Assembly (NCBI RefSeq): GCF_004378355.1
Contig: NZ_SNUB01000026.1
Location: 1-53,620, forward strand
Length of the DNA stretch: 53,620 bases
Direction of reading: 5' to 3'
Source: Psychromonas algicola
Lineage (GTDB): Bacteria > Pseudomonadota > Gammaproteobacteria > Enterobacterales > Psychromonadaceae
Shown: positions 8,543-18,002 of the stretch, one piece after another
Numbering within the stretch: position 1 is the first letter of the stretch
How the letters are laid out: each line of letters begins with the position of its first letter
Program-made: the position numbers and the translations under genes
Notes under the pieces: model-generated
What the model was told of the DNA's origin: nothing
Databases searched by the model: none
Seen by the model: the letters and a program-made list of their open reading frames with translations, nothing else

Positions 8543-8570
8543 AAAAGCCCACTTAGCTAAGCGGGCTTTT
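8543..8570 (-). terminator. Terminator of the TonB-dependent receptor gene
   Basis: AAAAGCCC (8543-8550) pairs with GGGCTTTT (8563-8570), and the inner palindrome CTTAGCTAAG (8552-8561) extends the stem. The one non-Watson-Crick position (8551/8562) is G-U on the minus strand but A-C on the plus strand, so the structure is better as minus-strand RNA, matching the receptor just upstream. Confidence 0.88.
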
Positions 8571-8589
8571 ATTTCATAAATTGAATGGT

Positions 8590-10578
8590 TTAGAATTGAT
8601 AAGCAACTGACAGTTTTACATTGCGACCAGGCTCATAATCGTCAGTTGTAATTCCTCTAGCAAGCCCTGTTCTTGATGCATGAGAGACATATTCTTCGTC
8701 GAAGATATTATCAATGCCAAAGGTTACAGAAAGCGCTTCCATATCAGCAGGTAGCCATTGAGCATAAAAGTTATGAACATTGTATGCAGCTTTATTTGAT
8801 GCCCCATCCAAAACATTGTCTTCTTCAAGTACAAAAGTTGAATTCCAGCCAAATAAAGTATCTATTGAATCAAGATAATAATTAACAGTTAATGCGATAC
8901 TATCTCCCATATCCGTACTAACATTATCACCATCATTAACAGCTAAACCAGAATCACTGTATTCACTATCAGATTTTGCATAAGCCAATTTACCAGAGAA
9001 CTGTTCATAGCTATAAGTAGAACTTAATTCAAAGCCTTTAGTTTCTACATCACCGCTATTTTCAATAGTAAGGTAACTATAATCGGAAGCATAGGTCTCT
9101 ACGATATAGTCATCTATATCGGTTTTAAATACAGTAAAGTTAACACCATAGCGATGTGCTCCACTTAGCTCATTGTAGCTAAACCCTACTTGAGTATTCA
9201 TCCCTGTTTCTGCTTTGATATCATCAGCTAGATAAGCTGTATATTGATCCTGAACGAAAGTCTCTATTAACTCAGGTCCTTTAAATAAACTTCTAGTATT
9301 GGCAAAGATTGACCAATTATTGTTGATTTTCCAGTCACTACCTAATGACCAGGTTACATCGTTATAATCCGTTTTACTAGTTTCGGCATAACGACGATAA
9401 TCATCGTATCTAAGTCCCGTTGTAATGGATAATGCATCCGTTATATAGATTTTATTTTCAATAAATATTCCCGTTGATTTAGTTGATTCTTCCATATAAT
9501 CAATGCCATCATAGGCACTGCTACTTGTTTGATTAATATAATCAAGACCGTAAGTTAATTGATTATTCAAATTTGCAACTGAAAGCTCAGATTGAAAGGT
9601 TGCATTCAAACCAGTGTTATTATTTGTTGCTGTATTAACAGAGTCACGCCCCGTCCAACCAGTTTCTGTTTCATCACGTTCAATTTCAGTTTCTGTTGAA
9701 TACAAGGATACTTTTCCGCTATGTTTTTCTGTATTTAACTCATAGTTTAAGGTGATCGTATTACGATCATAAACAGTCGGTAATAAAACATCAGTAAAGT
9801 ATTCGCTTGCTTCACCATTCATATCAGGGCGGGCGCTATAATCACCTTCATCATGATAAAAATCATAAGCAAATTCAAAGCGATGTATTGGCGATAGATC
9901 AAAACCGACTTTAACCATAGTATTTTTAATATCACCTTCAGCACCAAAGTTTTCAGTGCCCGCACCGTCCGTTGTATTTCCATTACTGACATAATTGCTA
10001 TACAACATAGTATCAACTTGTTCTGTTAATTGACCATAAGCAGTAACAGAACCTTGCTGACTTGCATTAGTTGCATAACCCGCATGAAGACGAACACCAA
10101 ATTTTTCATCAAGGTTAAGTAGATCTTTGCCGTCTTTAGTTTCAAAATAAACAGCACCCGCTAAACCATTTTGTGCAACAGAGTTATTACCCACTTGTAT
10201 ATCCGCTGATTTTAAAATATCAGGGTTTAATGTGAGGTTACCAATATGATGGAACATATTGGCATGTTGAGAAGCGCCGTCTAAACGAATATCGATATCA
10301 GTTTCATCGAAACCACGGATATTAATGCGTTGATTTAATGAATGCGTTCCCCCTACATCGACACCTGGAATATCGCGTAACAAATCAGACATATGATCGG
10401 CTTGTTTAATTGCTAAATCATCTGTCCCAATAGATTCTGAGCTACTAGATACTTTAGTGCCCCAAACGACAACCTCTTCTGTCGATATTTCATCGGCAAA
10501 AGCACCATTTGATAACGCTAAACCTATTGCTAAGCAAATTAATGATTTTTTTTGATTATTGATATTAACTCTTTTCAT
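8590..10578 (-). CDS. TonB-dependent outer-membrane receptor (siderophore type)
   Basis: This 662-residue receptor has a Sec signal peptide ending around GAFADE, a TonB box close to the mature N-terminus (EEVVVWG), a plug domain with RINIRGFDETDIDIRLDGA, and a 22-strand barrel ending in the usual aromatic residue (SVAYQF). A frame opening 15 bp upstream begins with TTG. The ATG at 10578 is preferred because it follows GAGAGTAAC and gives a standard signal peptide. The adjoining AraC regulator and VctPDGC-like importer indicate a ferric siderophore, probably catecholate. The plug lacks the FRAP/NPNL motif of haem receptors. A Fur-like box lies at 10600-10614, so iron repression is expected. 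The exact ligand cannot be named. Confidence 0.88.
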   Translation of the reverse strand: MKRVNINNQKKSLICLAIGLALSNGAFADEISTEEVVVWGTKVSSSSESIGTDDLAIKQADHMSDLLRDIPGVDVGGTHSLNQRINIRGFDETDIDIRLDGASQHANMFHHIGNLTLNPDILKSADIQVGNNSVAQNGLAGAVYFETKDGKDLLNLDEKFGVRLHAGYATNASQQGSVTAYGQLTEQVDTMLYSNYVSNGNTTDGAGTENFGAEGDIKNTMVKVGFDLSPIHRFEFAYDFYHDEGDYSARPDMNGEASEYFTDVLLPTVYDRNTITLNYELNTEKHSGKVSLYSTETEIERDETETGWTGRDSVNTATNNNTGLNATFQSELSVANLNNQLTYGLDYINQTSSSAYDGIDYMEESTKSTGIFIENKIYITDALSITTGLRYDDYRRYAETSKTDYNDVTWSLGSDWKINNNWSIFANTRSLFKGPELIETFVQDQYTAYLADDIKAETGMNTQVGFSYNELSGAHRYGVNFTVFKTDIDDYIVETYASDYSYLTIENSGDVETKGFELSSTYSYEQFSGKLAYAKSDSEYSDSGLAVNDGDNVSTDMGDSIALTVNYYLDSIDTLFGWNSTFVLEEDNVLDGASNKAAYNVHNFYAQWLPADMEALSVTFGIDNIFDEEYVSHASRTGLARGITTDDYEPGRNVKLSVAYQF

Positions 10579-10599
10579 GTTACTCTCTTTCAATGCAAA

Positions 10600-10614
10600 T
10601 GATAATGATTCGCA
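10600..10614. promoter_or_regulatory. Fur box in the TonB receptor / AraC regulator divergent promoter
   Basis: TGATAATGATTCGCA matches the 7-1-7 Fur consensus TGATAATnATTATCA at 12 of 14 defined positions. It lies 22 bp upstream of the receptor start and 80 bp from the AraC-type gene, fitting iron repression of one or both. Confidence 0.65.
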
Positions 10615-10663
10615 AGAATAGTAAAGTTTATACTGGGAAAGAGGAAGATTAATAACCTATGCA

Positions 10664-10692
10664 AAATCGCATACTTATTATGAGAAATCGCA
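10664..10692 (+). promoter_or_regulatory. Direct repeats, candidate AraC-regulator binding site
   Basis: AAATCGCA occurs at 10664-10671 and again at 10685-10692, 21 bp apart, which is two helical turns on the same face. Tandem half-sites at this spacing are typical of AraC-family activators such as PchR and YbtA. The second copy ends one base before the regulator's ATG, suggesting autoregulation as well as control of the divergent receptor. Confidence 0.5.
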
Positions 10693-10693
10693 C

Positions 10694-11725
10694 ATGAGCA
10701 AAAAAACACTAAGTTCAATACAAGCAGAAAAAACAAATAAAATCACGCTGACACAACGCATTGAAAGCACAGAAAAACAATGGATTATGAGCCGAGGTCT
10801 GAAACAGAATGCTCCATTGATCGAAGGGTGTTTTTTATCCTCTAGTTTCAATAATGGCTTTTCTATTTGTGGTGGTAATAGTGATGAATTAACAGACACA
10901 ACGGTTGTTTCTGTGGCACCCACAGCTTTGATTGTAACTATCTTATTACAAGGAAAATTAAGCTTTGGTTACGACGATCTAATTTTTGACCTAGACTCTT
11001 CTACACAAGCATTAGGCGTGGCAGTTAACCTTACAAAACCAGCTAATTTTAGACGCGATATAAGGCAGAGTAACCACGTAAAAAAACTTCATCTAATGTT
11101 TACTCCTGAATGGATACGGACCAGATTAGGCAATCACTGTAGTATGACTGAGTTTACTCAACTGCATAAAAACAATACAACATTTGCAATTACACCTTCA
11201 ATATTTGAAATGGCAGCAAAAATACTATCATCACCCTCTCCAAGTGAATTTTCTGAATCAGTTAAGCTAGAAGCTATGTCATACGGGCTTTTTTCTGAAA
11301 TAATTGAAGTGTTAATACAGAGTACAAAGTTACAGTCGAATTTAATTAACGCTCAAAAATATGCAGTTAATGCAAGTAGACTCAAAGCCCCCAAACACAC
11401 AAATAAAAAAACATATAGAACAATTGAAGATATCGTGGGCTATATTGAAGCAAATTTAGATCAAACGTTATCACTTGAAAAAATAGCAGAAAATTTTTCA
11501 ATGAGTGCTTCTAATTTACAGCGAATATTTAAGCAAGAATTAGATTTAACGGTAAATAGTTATATCCGTTACCGTCGCCTAGAAATTGCTAAATATCATC
11601 TAGAGCAAGGATTAATGGGCGTTACCGAAGCTGCATATGAAGCAGGCTACCATCACCCAGCGAATTTCACTCATGCCTTTAAAAAAGAATTTGGTCACCC
11701 ACCAACCCTTTTTGTAAAAAACTAA
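10694..11725 (+). CDS. AraC-family regulator, PchR-like
   Basis: This 343-residue regulator has an N-terminal ligand-binding region (about 1-230) and a C-terminal pair of helix-turn-helix motifs (about 245-340). The motifs are SLEKIAENFSMSASNLQRIF and GVTEAAYEAGYHHPANFTHAF, with the family ending FKKEFGHPPTLF. Its layout matches siderophore-responsive regulators such as PchR, which activate receptor genes when ferric siderophore is present in the cell. It is divergent from the TonB-dependent receptor, with Fur-like and direct-repeat sites between them. The ribosome-binding site is poor (GAG), and its start abuts the candidate operator. Activation of the receptor and vct-like genes is inferred from position. 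Confidence 0.85.
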   Translation: MSKKTLSSIQAEKTNKITLTQRIESTEKQWIMSRGLKQNAPLIEGCFLSSSFNNGFSICGGNSDELTDTTVVSVAPTALIVTILLQGKLSFGYDDLIFDLDSSTQALGVAVNLTKPANFRRDIRQSNHVKKLHLMFTPEWIRTRLGNHCSMTEFTQLHKNNTTFAITPSIFEMAAKILSSPSPSEFSESVKLEAMSYGLFSEIIEVLIQSTKLQSNLINAQKYAVNASRLKAPKHTNKKTYRTIEDIVGYIEANLDQTLSLEKIAENFSMSASNLQRIFKQELDLTVNSYIRYRRLEIAKYHLEQGLMGVTEAAYEAGYHHPANFTHAFKKEFGHPPTLFVKN

Positions 11726-11934
11726 CATTTTCGTATCAAAATGATTTTAATGTTTAATAAAAAAGATTTAATAATCACTAAAACGAATCGTTTTATATCA
11801 AGTCAATTTACTCGCTCCATTTCTTAAAAAGAGTTTTTTTAAAGTAACTCAATAAAAATAGCTAGTTGATATCTTAATCTAAATTGAGTTATATTCGCCG
11901 AACTAAATGATAACCATTTATATTAAGGGTAAAT
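11726..11934 (+). promoter_or_regulatory. Promoter region of the siderophore importer operon, with palindrome and Fur-like box
   Basis: A 17-bp perfect inverted repeat, TAAAACGAATCGTTTTA, occupies 11779-11795; with no T-run after it, it looks more like an operator than a terminator. A Fur-like site, TGATAACCATTTATA (11908-11922, 10 of 14 consensus positions, inside the palindrome TAAATG-ATAAC-CATTTA), lies just upstream of the binding-protein start. Confidence 0.5.
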
Positions 11935-12846
11935 ATGAATATCAAAACAAGCCTCTTTTTTATTAGTCTTATTGCTTCTGCTTCTTGTTTTTCCGCAGAA
12001 ATAAAAATATCTCATCAATTAGGTACAGTGACATTAGAATCCACACCTCAACGAGTTGTTGTGATTGGTTTAGGTGCTTTAGATGCATTAGATGCTTTTG
12101 GTATTGAGCCAGTGGCGTTAACCAAAGCAACTCAATTACCTAGTTACTTATCCAAATATAAAGATAAAAAATACGCATCTTCGGGTAGCTTGTTTGAACC
12201 TGACTTTGAAAGTATCTATAACCAAAAACCAGATATTATTATTGTAGGAGCTCGCGGAGCTTCTAGTTACAAAGAGTTAAGTAAAATAGCGCCAACTCTT
12301 GTTTTCACGACTAATGAAAAAATGGGCTATTGGGAAAGTACTCAACAGCAATGGCGAAACTTAGGCAAAGCGTTCAATATTGAAAACAAAGTAGAACAAA
12401 AAATTAATGCACTAGAAAAAGAGTTTTCAAAAATACGCCAATATAATAAAACCCATGATCTTGATGCGCTAACCGTTATGAGTTCAGCAAGCAACGTAAC
12501 AGCTTTTGGTAACCAATCACGATTCTCAGCTATTTACCAAGATTTTGGATTTAAACAAACCGTTAAAAATATTAAATCTTCAAGACATGGTGATCTTATT
12601 TCCTATGAGTTTATTAGTAAATCGAACCCGTCTATCTTGTTTATAATTGATAGAGATAAATTGGTTAATAAAGGTAAAAGCACAACCAAAGAAGACTTTA
12701 ATAATGCACTTATTAAAACAACTCAAGCTTATCAAAACGACAAAATCACCTTCCTAGATCTAAATGCATGGTATTTATCCATTGCAGGTGTGACTGCTAC
12801 AGAGCAAATGATCAAAGATATTAAGAACACAATCAACCTTGATTAA
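11935..12846 (+). CDS. vctP: Siderophore ABC transporter substrate-binding protein (VctP/CeuE type)
   Basis: This 303-residue periplasmic binding protein of the FepB/CeuE class has a Sec signal peptide cut near CFSAEI (about residue 20). Two lobes are joined by a long helix (about 150-172). The residues that in CeuE bind iron directly together with tetradentate catechol siderophores are visible: His218 in SRHGDL and Tyr280 in NAWYLS. The conserved IIDRD motif (237-241) is also present. It is the first gene of a four-gene importer (vctPDGC order) and follows a Fur-like box. Expected cargo is ferric catechol siderophore fragments such as those of enterobactin or vibriobactin hydrolysis; this follows from the family and was not shown here. 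Confidence 0.88.
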   Translation: MNIKTSLFFISLIASASCFSAEIKISHQLGTVTLESTPQRVVVIGLGALDALDAFGIEPVALTKATQLPSYLSKYKDKKYASSGSLFEPDFESIYNQKPDIIIVGARGASSYKELSKIAPTLVFTTNEKMGYWESTQQQWRNLGKAFNIENKVEQKINALEKEFSKIRQYNKTHDLDALTVMSSASNVTAFGNQSRFSAIYQDFGFKQTVKNIKSSRHGDLISYEFISKSNPSILFIIDRDKLVNKGKSTTKEDFNNALIKTTQAYQNDKITFLDLNAWYLSIAGVTATEQMIKDIKNTINLD

Positions 12847-12873
12847 TTTTACTGTTAAGCGGAGATTTAAACG

Positions 12874-13827
12874 TTGAAGATATGGCTACCTATTGCGCTT
12901 GTAGTGAGCTTGTTTACATTAAGCTTGTCTTCGCTTTTTGTTGGTGTCGCTAATTTAACTTTAGTATCACTAATGAATGGTAATTCCGAGTATTGGGAAC
13001 TTTTATTTTTAAGCCGAGTACCAAGATTATTTGCCATTTTACTAGCAGGCTCAGGGTTAAGCATTGCAGGTTTGATCATGCAGCAAATCAGCCAAAATAG
13101 ATTTGCAGCACCTTCTACATCAGGCACGATCGAGTGCGCTATGCTCGGTTATGTATTGAGCTTAGTTATTTTTGGTGATGGTAATAATATTTGGTTTATA
13201 TTCGCAAGCGCGATGTTAGGTACTTTAATTTTTGTTCAATTCATTCAGCGTATTCAATTCAAAAATGTTATTTTTGTTCCTTTAATCGGTATTATTTTTG
13301 GTAATGTAGTGCAATCTGCTGCAAGCTTTATCGCCTATAAATATGATGCGATACAGAGCATGTCTGGCTGGGGAGTGGCGAACTTTGCCAATATTCTACA
13401 GGGTGACTTTGAGTTACTTTACATTGCTATGCCTGTCGCTCTTTGTGGTTACTTATATGCAACACGCATTTCAGCGGTCGGTATGGGTAAAGACTTTGCA
13501 ACCAACTTAGGGTTAAATTATCAGCAGGTTCTTATACTCGGTGTCATACTCGTTTCAGTCATGTCAGCTTCAGTGGTTATGATTGTTGGGGAATTGCCTT
13601 TTTTAGGTTTAATTGTACCTAATTTAATCAGTCACTATTTTGGTGATAACCTAAGAAAAAACATTCCATTAACGGCATTATTAGGCGCATTAGTTGTATT
13701 GGTCTGTGATGTTGCAAGTCGCTTAATCATCTTTCCTTACGAAATCCCAATTTCAATGATCATTAGTATTGTTGGCGGTAGTATTTTTATCTTGTTAATT
13801 TTACGAGGTCAAAAGCATGCGCGATAA
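12874..13827 (+). CDS. vctD: Siderophore ABC transporter permease (VctD type)
   Basis: This 317-residue FecCD-family permease has about nine hydrophobic helices. Family motifs are SRVPRLFAILLAGSGLSIAG (47-66) and GELPFLGLIVPN (about 239-250), the latter contacting the ATPase. Its start is a TTG at 12874, preceded by GGAG at 12861-12864; no in-frame ATG occurs for about 30 codons, so the first transmembrane helix would otherwise be lost. It is 27 bp after the binding protein and overlaps the second permease by 11 bp. It forms the heterodimeric inner-membrane channel with the next gene product. Confidence 0.88.
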   Translation: MKIWLPIALVVSLFTLSLSSLFVGVANLTLVSLMNGNSEYWELLFLSRVPRLFAILLAGSGLSIAGLIMQQISQNRFAAPSTSGTIECAMLGYVLSLVIFGDGNNIWFIFASAMLGTLIFVQFIQRIQFKNVIFVPLIGIIFGNVVQSAASFIAYKYDAIQSMSGWGVANFANILQGDFELLYIAMPVALCGYLYATRISAVGMGKDFATNLGLNYQQVLILGVILVSVMSASVVMIVGELPFLGLIVPNLISHYFGDNLRKNIPLTALLGALVVLVCDVASRLIIFPYEIPISMIISIVGGSIFILLILRGQKHAR

Positions 13828-14767
13828 TTCAAAACTCATTGTGCTATTAATAATTAGCTTCATTTTTATAGGTTTGTTTATTGGACTTGGTTTAACTGCT
13901 GATAACTATCAATACTTTCTATCAAGACGCATTCCAAAAGTATTAGCAATTGTGCTCGCAGGCATTGCTATTGCTCAGTCGTCACTCGCCTTCCAAACTA
14001 TTACGAACAATCGAATTTTAACGCCTAGCATTATGGGATTTGATTCACTTTATCTTTTAATTCAAGTTATTATTGTTGTTGCCTTTGGTCGTTTCAGTGC
14101 ACTGATTTTAAATGACTATATAAACTTTGCCCTGTCAGTCGTTATTATGATGGGGTTCTCTCTGCTTTTATTTGCTTTTTACTTTAGAGGAGAAAAACAA
14201 AACCTCATTGGTTTATTGTTATTAGGTGTGATCCTTGGGCAGCTATTTTCTAATGTGTCTTCATTTTTTATAATGCTGATGGATCCTAATAACTTTGCTG
14301 TCGTGCAATCAAACATGTTCGCTAGCTTTAATAATATCAATGTAGATTTGGTTTACCTATCCACGCCTTTGCTCATTTTAGTAGTGCTTGACTTATATCG
14401 AATGCATCGCCAACTCGATGTTTTTTGGCTAGATAAAGATAACGCTATCAGTCTTGGGGTTGATGTTCAGAAAGTAACAATGCGTGTACTTGTTTTATCA
14501 GCCACCTTAATCGCAATCTCAACGGCTTTAATTGGCCCAATTATGTTCTTTGGCTTATTAGTCACCAACCTCACCAGAGAGTTATTTAGCACCTACCAAC
14601 ATAAAGTGTTATTGATTGCTTGCTCATTATTGTCCATTGCTGCGCTATTAAGTGGTGAGTGGATTGTGGAGAATCTATTTAATTTTTCCACAACACTTAG
14701 CATTGTCATTAATTTTATAGGCGGAGTGTATTTCCTTTCCATGCTACTTAGAAACAAAGTGAATTAG
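13817..14767 (+). CDS. vctG: Siderophore ABC transporter permease (VctG type)
   Basis: This 316-residue second FecCD-type permease has about nine hydrophobic helices. SRRIPKVLAIVLAGIAIAQS (35-54) is the counterpart of the conserved N-terminal motif, and GPIMFFGLLVTNLTRELF is the coupling-helix region. It overlaps vctD by 11 bp and is followed 4 bp later by the ATPase, so the three are surely co-transcribed. Separate D and G permeases are typical of the CeuBC/VctDG/YclNO group, which handles catechol siderophores. Confidence 0.88.
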   Translation: MRDNSKLIVLLIISFIFIGLFIGLGLTADNYQYFLSRRIPKVLAIVLAGIAIAQSSLAFQTITNNRILTPSIMGFDSLYLLIQVIIVVAFGRFSALILNDYINFALSVVIMMGFSLLLFAFYFRGEKQNLIGLLLLGVILGQLFSNVSSFFIMLMDPNNFAVVQSNMFASFNNINVDLVYLSTPLLILVVLDLYRMHRQLDVFWLDKDNAISLGVDVQKVTMRVLVLSATLIAISTALIGPIMFFGLLVTNLTRELFSTYQHKVLLIACSLLSIAALLSGEWIVENLFNFSTTLSIVINFIGGVYFLSMLLRNKVN

Positions 14768-14771
14768 CGCC

Positions 14772-15527
14772 ATGATAAAATTAGAGAAGTTAAGTAAAGT
14801 TTTTTCAGAAAATAAAGTTATTAATAATGTCACTACTGAATTTGAAAAAGGCAAAGTGACTTCCATTATTGGACCAAACGGCGCAGGAAAAAGTACCCTT
14901 TTGTCCATGGCCAGCCGTTTAGTTAATAAAGATAATGGCTTCGTTTATATTAATGGCAAAGAAATATCAGATTGGGACAATAAAGATCTTGCTAAGAAGT
15001 TAGCTGTTTTAAGGCAATCAAACAATGTCACTATGCGTTTTACAGTTCGAGAAATGGTTTCATTTGGCCGTTTCCCTTACTCACAAGGCAAACTAACAAA
15101 AGATGATTTAGCAGTGATTAATAATGCACTTAAATATTTAGACCTCATTAAAATTCAAAACAAATATCTTGATCAGCTCAGTGGCGGGCAAAGACAGTTA
15201 GCTTACATCGCGATGGTTATCGCACAAGACACCGACTCAATTTTCCTTGATGAGCCCTTAAACAACCTTGATATAAAGCATTCATTACAGATCATGCGCA
15301 ATATTCAAAAATTAGCGCATGAAATGAATAAAGCGGTTGTTGTAGTGATCCATGATATTAACTTTGCAGCTTGTTATTCCGATGTCATTATCGCTTTAAA
15401 AAAAGGAGAAATAATTGCGAGTGGTAAAGTAAAAGACGTTATTCAAGCAGATGTGCTAGAAAGTATTTATGAAACACCATTTAACATCGTTGAAGTTAAT
15501 GGAAAACGTATGTGTACTTATTATTAA
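14772..15527 (+). CDS. vctC: Siderophore ABC transporter ATPase (VctC type)
   Basis: This 251-residue cytoplasmic ATPase has a Walker A GPNGAGKST (34-42), a signature LSGGQRQLAYIAM (about 137-149), a Walker B DSIFLDEP (about 156-163) and an H-loop VVVIHDIN. It energises the VctDG permease pair. It ends the operon. A weak 11-bp stem with one mismatch (about 15532-15560) follows without a T-run, so the transcript's true end is uncertain. The gene is convergent with the chemoreceptor at 15601. Confidence 0.92.
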   Translation: MIKLEKLSKVFSENKVINNVTTEFEKGKVTSIIGPNGAGKSTLLSMASRLVNKDNGFVYINGKEISDWDNKDLAKKLAVLRQSNNVTMRFTVREMVSFGRFPYSQGKLTKDDLAVINNALKYLDLIKIQNKYLDQLSGGQRQLAYIAMVIAQDTDSIFLDEPLNNLDIKHSLQIMRNIQKLAHEMNKAVVVVIHDINFAACYSDVIIALKKGEIIASGKVKDVIQADVLESIYETPFNIVEVNGKRMCTYY

Positions 15528-15600
15528 CACCTTACCGTTTATCTAAAACCTTTAAATAAACGATAAGACTTGATTATTCGTAACATTAAAGTCCGTCAGT

Positions 15601-17577
15601 TTATTCGACTTTAAACTTTAAAGTTAAAGAATTTAATGCCCCAGCAATATCATCAATTTCTTCAGTTGTTTTAGAAACATCTTTAACAGAAATTAAGTTT
15701 TCAGCAGAACTATCATGAATAACGGTAATGCTCTTACTTATTTCTTTAGATACGTTGGATTGCTCATTAACAGATGAAGCAATAAGCATACTCATTTCTA
15801 GAATATGGCTCATTTCATCATTCATTAAAGTAATTAAATTTTCAGTGTCTTTTGCATCATTGACTGTTTTATCACATATAGTTCGACTTTCTGACATTGC
15901 TTGTACGGCGCCCTTTGAAGCTTCTTGCAAGCGCGTAATCATATTATCAATATTAGTTGTAGACTCTTGAGTCTTTGAAGCCAAACTTCGTACTTCGTCA
16001 GCAACAACAGCAAAACCACGCCCATGGTCTCCAGCTCTAGCAGCTTCAATTGCCGCATTTAAAGCGAGTAAATTGGTTTGCTCAGCAACACTTCGAATAA
16101 CATCTAATACGGTACCAATATCATATGACTCTTTTTCTAACGTTTCTATCACTTTTCCTGCATCGGAAAGCTGTCTATCTAGCGTGCCCAACTCAACAAT
16201 GGTTTCGCTTAATTTATTTTTGGCATCATCTGAAGATTTCTGTGCAGCTTTTGCTGAAGCTTCAGTTTCTGATGCGCTTTGAGAAACTTCATTAATACTT
16301 GCAGACATTTCCTCTGCTGCAGCTACCACCATTTCGATACTGTCTTGTTGTTCCTCAAGATTTATTAATGTTTGAGAGCTTAGAGAATTTGTTTTTTGGG
16401 CGACTTGAACTAAGTCATGGCATCGGCCAACCACTTCCTTCATTAAACTTAATAAGTTATTAGACATCTTCCGCATCGAACTATAAATACTATTAGAGTT
16501 TACAGTCGTTGCAAAATTAACGGTTAAATCACCCTCAGCGATAGATTCAGAAATAAGCTGCATTTCGCTAGGTTCACCACCTAAAGGTTTTAATATTGAA
16601 TTTGAAACCCAAATAGCAACTCCCAAAATCAATAATGTACATACTGATAACTCAATCAGCATTTTCAAATACAAACTATCAGTTACTGCAAGCGCTTCCG
16701 CATAATCCATTTCACTAATTAACGCCCAATTCAAACCATAAATACTCAATGGCATATAAGCTGAGAGTACTTTGTGATTATTAAAATCCATAATAGTTTT
16801 TGTGCCAGTTTCTCCATTTAAAGCAAGATTAGATGATTCAGTATTAACGCCATTATTTTCAACATTGCCGGCAAAAGAGGCATTAATTGAATGAGTTTCA
16901 GGATCTAGATAGGAATCTGAGCGCATTAAATGATCTGGCCCAACTAAATAACTCTCGCCACTTTCACCTAGCCCTTCTCGATGATGCATTACTTGATTAA
17001 TTTTATCTACTGACAACTGAAGTGCTAAAACAATTTGTCCTTGAGGAGTATTGATAGGTAAACCAATAAAGCCAGCAGGGGCGTCATTACTTGGAGCATA
17101 AGGAGCAAAATCTGACATAGCAAAACTCCCTTTATTTACAACCGCTTTAAATAAATCGGCTAGATTAGATGTTTTAAATGCCCCTGTTAATAAATTGGTT
17201 TGATAATCACTTTCTTTAAAGGCGCTATAAAATATCATTCCTTGCTGGTCAATTAAGAAGAAATCATAATAACCAATAGTTTCAATCATTTGATTAAAGT
17301 ACGGGTTAAATTGATGAGCGCTATCAATTAATCCTTTCTTAGAACTGAAATCAAGTAAATTAAACACCGTTCCAGCTAAAACATTAATATCGGCCTCTCT
17401 AGCTTGAAAGTACTCTTCAATTTGGACTTTTTTAATATCTCGAATAGTAACTAACTTAGTAAGCACTTCTGTTTCTATCATAGATTTTGACATGAAGGTG
17501 CTAATTATTCCAATCGCTAAGGTAGGAATTAAGGACACACATAAAAACGTAATAAGTAACTTTTTCTTTAAATTCAT
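15601..17577 (-). CDS. Methyl-accepting chemotaxis protein, dCache sensor
   Basis: This 658-residue transmembrane chemoreceptor has TM1 at 8-27 and a large periplasmic region (about 30-300) of dCache_1 layout ([14 protein letters not shown], later [15 protein letters not shown] and a second half ending in [12 protein letters not shown]). TM2 lies near 305-325, then HAMP, and a cytoplasmic hairpin with tip [15 protein letters not shown]. dCache domains usually bind amino acids or small organic ligands; the ligand here is unknown. The protein ends in LKFKVE, so it has no CheR/CheB-tethering pentapeptide. It has its own long upstream region (17578-18339) with hairpins and a Fur-like site. AGAGGCGA precedes the ATG. 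Confidence 0.9.
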   Translation of the reverse strand: MNLKKKLLITFLCVSLIPTLAIGIISTFMSKSMIETEVLTKLVTIRDIKKVQIEEYFQAREADINVLAGTVFNLLDFSSKKGLIDSAHQFNPYFNQMIETIGYYDFFLIDQQGMIFYSAFKESDYQTNLLTGAFKTSNLADLFKAVVNKGSFAMSDFAPYAPSNDAPAGFIGLPINTPQGQIVLALQLSVDKINQVMHHREGLGESGESYLVGPDHLMRSDSYLDPETHSINASFAGNVENNGVNTESSNLALNGETGTKTIMDFNNHKVLSAYMPLSIYGLNWALISEMDYAEALAVTDSLYLKMLIELSVCTLLILGVAIWVSNSILKPLGGEPSEMQLISESIAEGDLTVNFATTVNSNSIYSSMRKMSNNLLSLMKEVVGRCHDLVQVAQKTNSLSSQTLINLEEQQDSIEMVVAAAEEMSASINEVSQSASETEASAKAAQKSSDDAKNKLSETIVELGTLDRQLSDAGKVIETLEKESYDIGTVLDVIRSVAEQTNLLALNAAIEAARAGDHGRGFAVVADEVRSLASKTQESTTNIDNMITRLQEASKGAVQAMSESRTICDKTVNDAKDTENLITLMNDEMSHILEMSMLIASSVNEQSNVSKEISKSITVIHDSSAENLISVKDVSKTTEEIDDIAGALNSLTLKFKVE

Positions 17578-17821
17578 AATAATTCGCCTCTGAGACTTTA
17601 TTGCTTATTTAAAGCTAGGCTAATAATTAAATTTTTTAGAAAACACCTTTAGATATTTAACAAAAGTGTAACAGGGTTCAAAGAAACCAAGCTAATTCAG
17701 TTTAAGTTTACAATTCAACTACTTATTATATAGATATAGGTAATAGTAATCAGTTTCAATACAGAGTGTTGACATAACAAAGTAAAGGCAAGTGGAAAAA
17801 GTTAAGAATTTAATAGAGGTA

Positions 17822-17870
17822 TTAATATTGCAGCTATTCCAACCCCCCGCCTTCATAGCTGCAATATTAA
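17822..17870. repeat. Perfect 16-bp inverted repeat with C/G-rich 17-nt loop
   Basis: TTAATATTGCAGCTAT (17822-17837) is the exact reverse complement of ATAGCTGCAATATTAA (17855-17870). The loop is strongly strand-biased: CCCCCC on the plus strand, GGGGGG on the minus strand. The stem is too long and perfect for chance. No T-run follows immediately on either strand; TTTTT occurs 8-12 nt later on the plus strand. Confidence 0.8.
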
Positions 17871-18002
17871 CTATAACGATTTTTGTATCACATTCCTTCT
17901 AACTCTTCGTGTGCGTCCCAAGCAGAAAGAATGGTAGGTGCAAGCTAGATACAAAAATAACTACGTGAAGTTATATACTCACGTTTATCGCCAACAAATT
18001 AA

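Noticed and set aside
10579-10593. TTG start extending the TonB-dependent receptor by five residues
   Set aside because: The ATG at 10578 has the better ribosome-binding site and gives a normal signal peptide.
15532-15560. Terminator after vctC
   Set aside because: The 11-bp stem has a mismatch and a 13-nt loop, with no T-run. It is too weak to list as a terminator, though it may contribute.
17822-17870. Integron attC site or rho-independent terminator
   Set aside because: The stem is perfect and lacks attC-type unpaired bases and GTTRRRY core sites. No T-run directly follows on either strand, and neither adjacent gene ends here.
17871-17960. Cyclic-di-GMP-I (GEMM) riboswitch upstream of the dCache chemoreceptor
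   Set aside because: The minus strand contains GGGACGCA, part of the GEMM core, and the position before a chemoreceptor would fit, but the GCAAACC segment, the GNRA-capped helix and the receptor helix are not in the required order. The match is probably coincidental.
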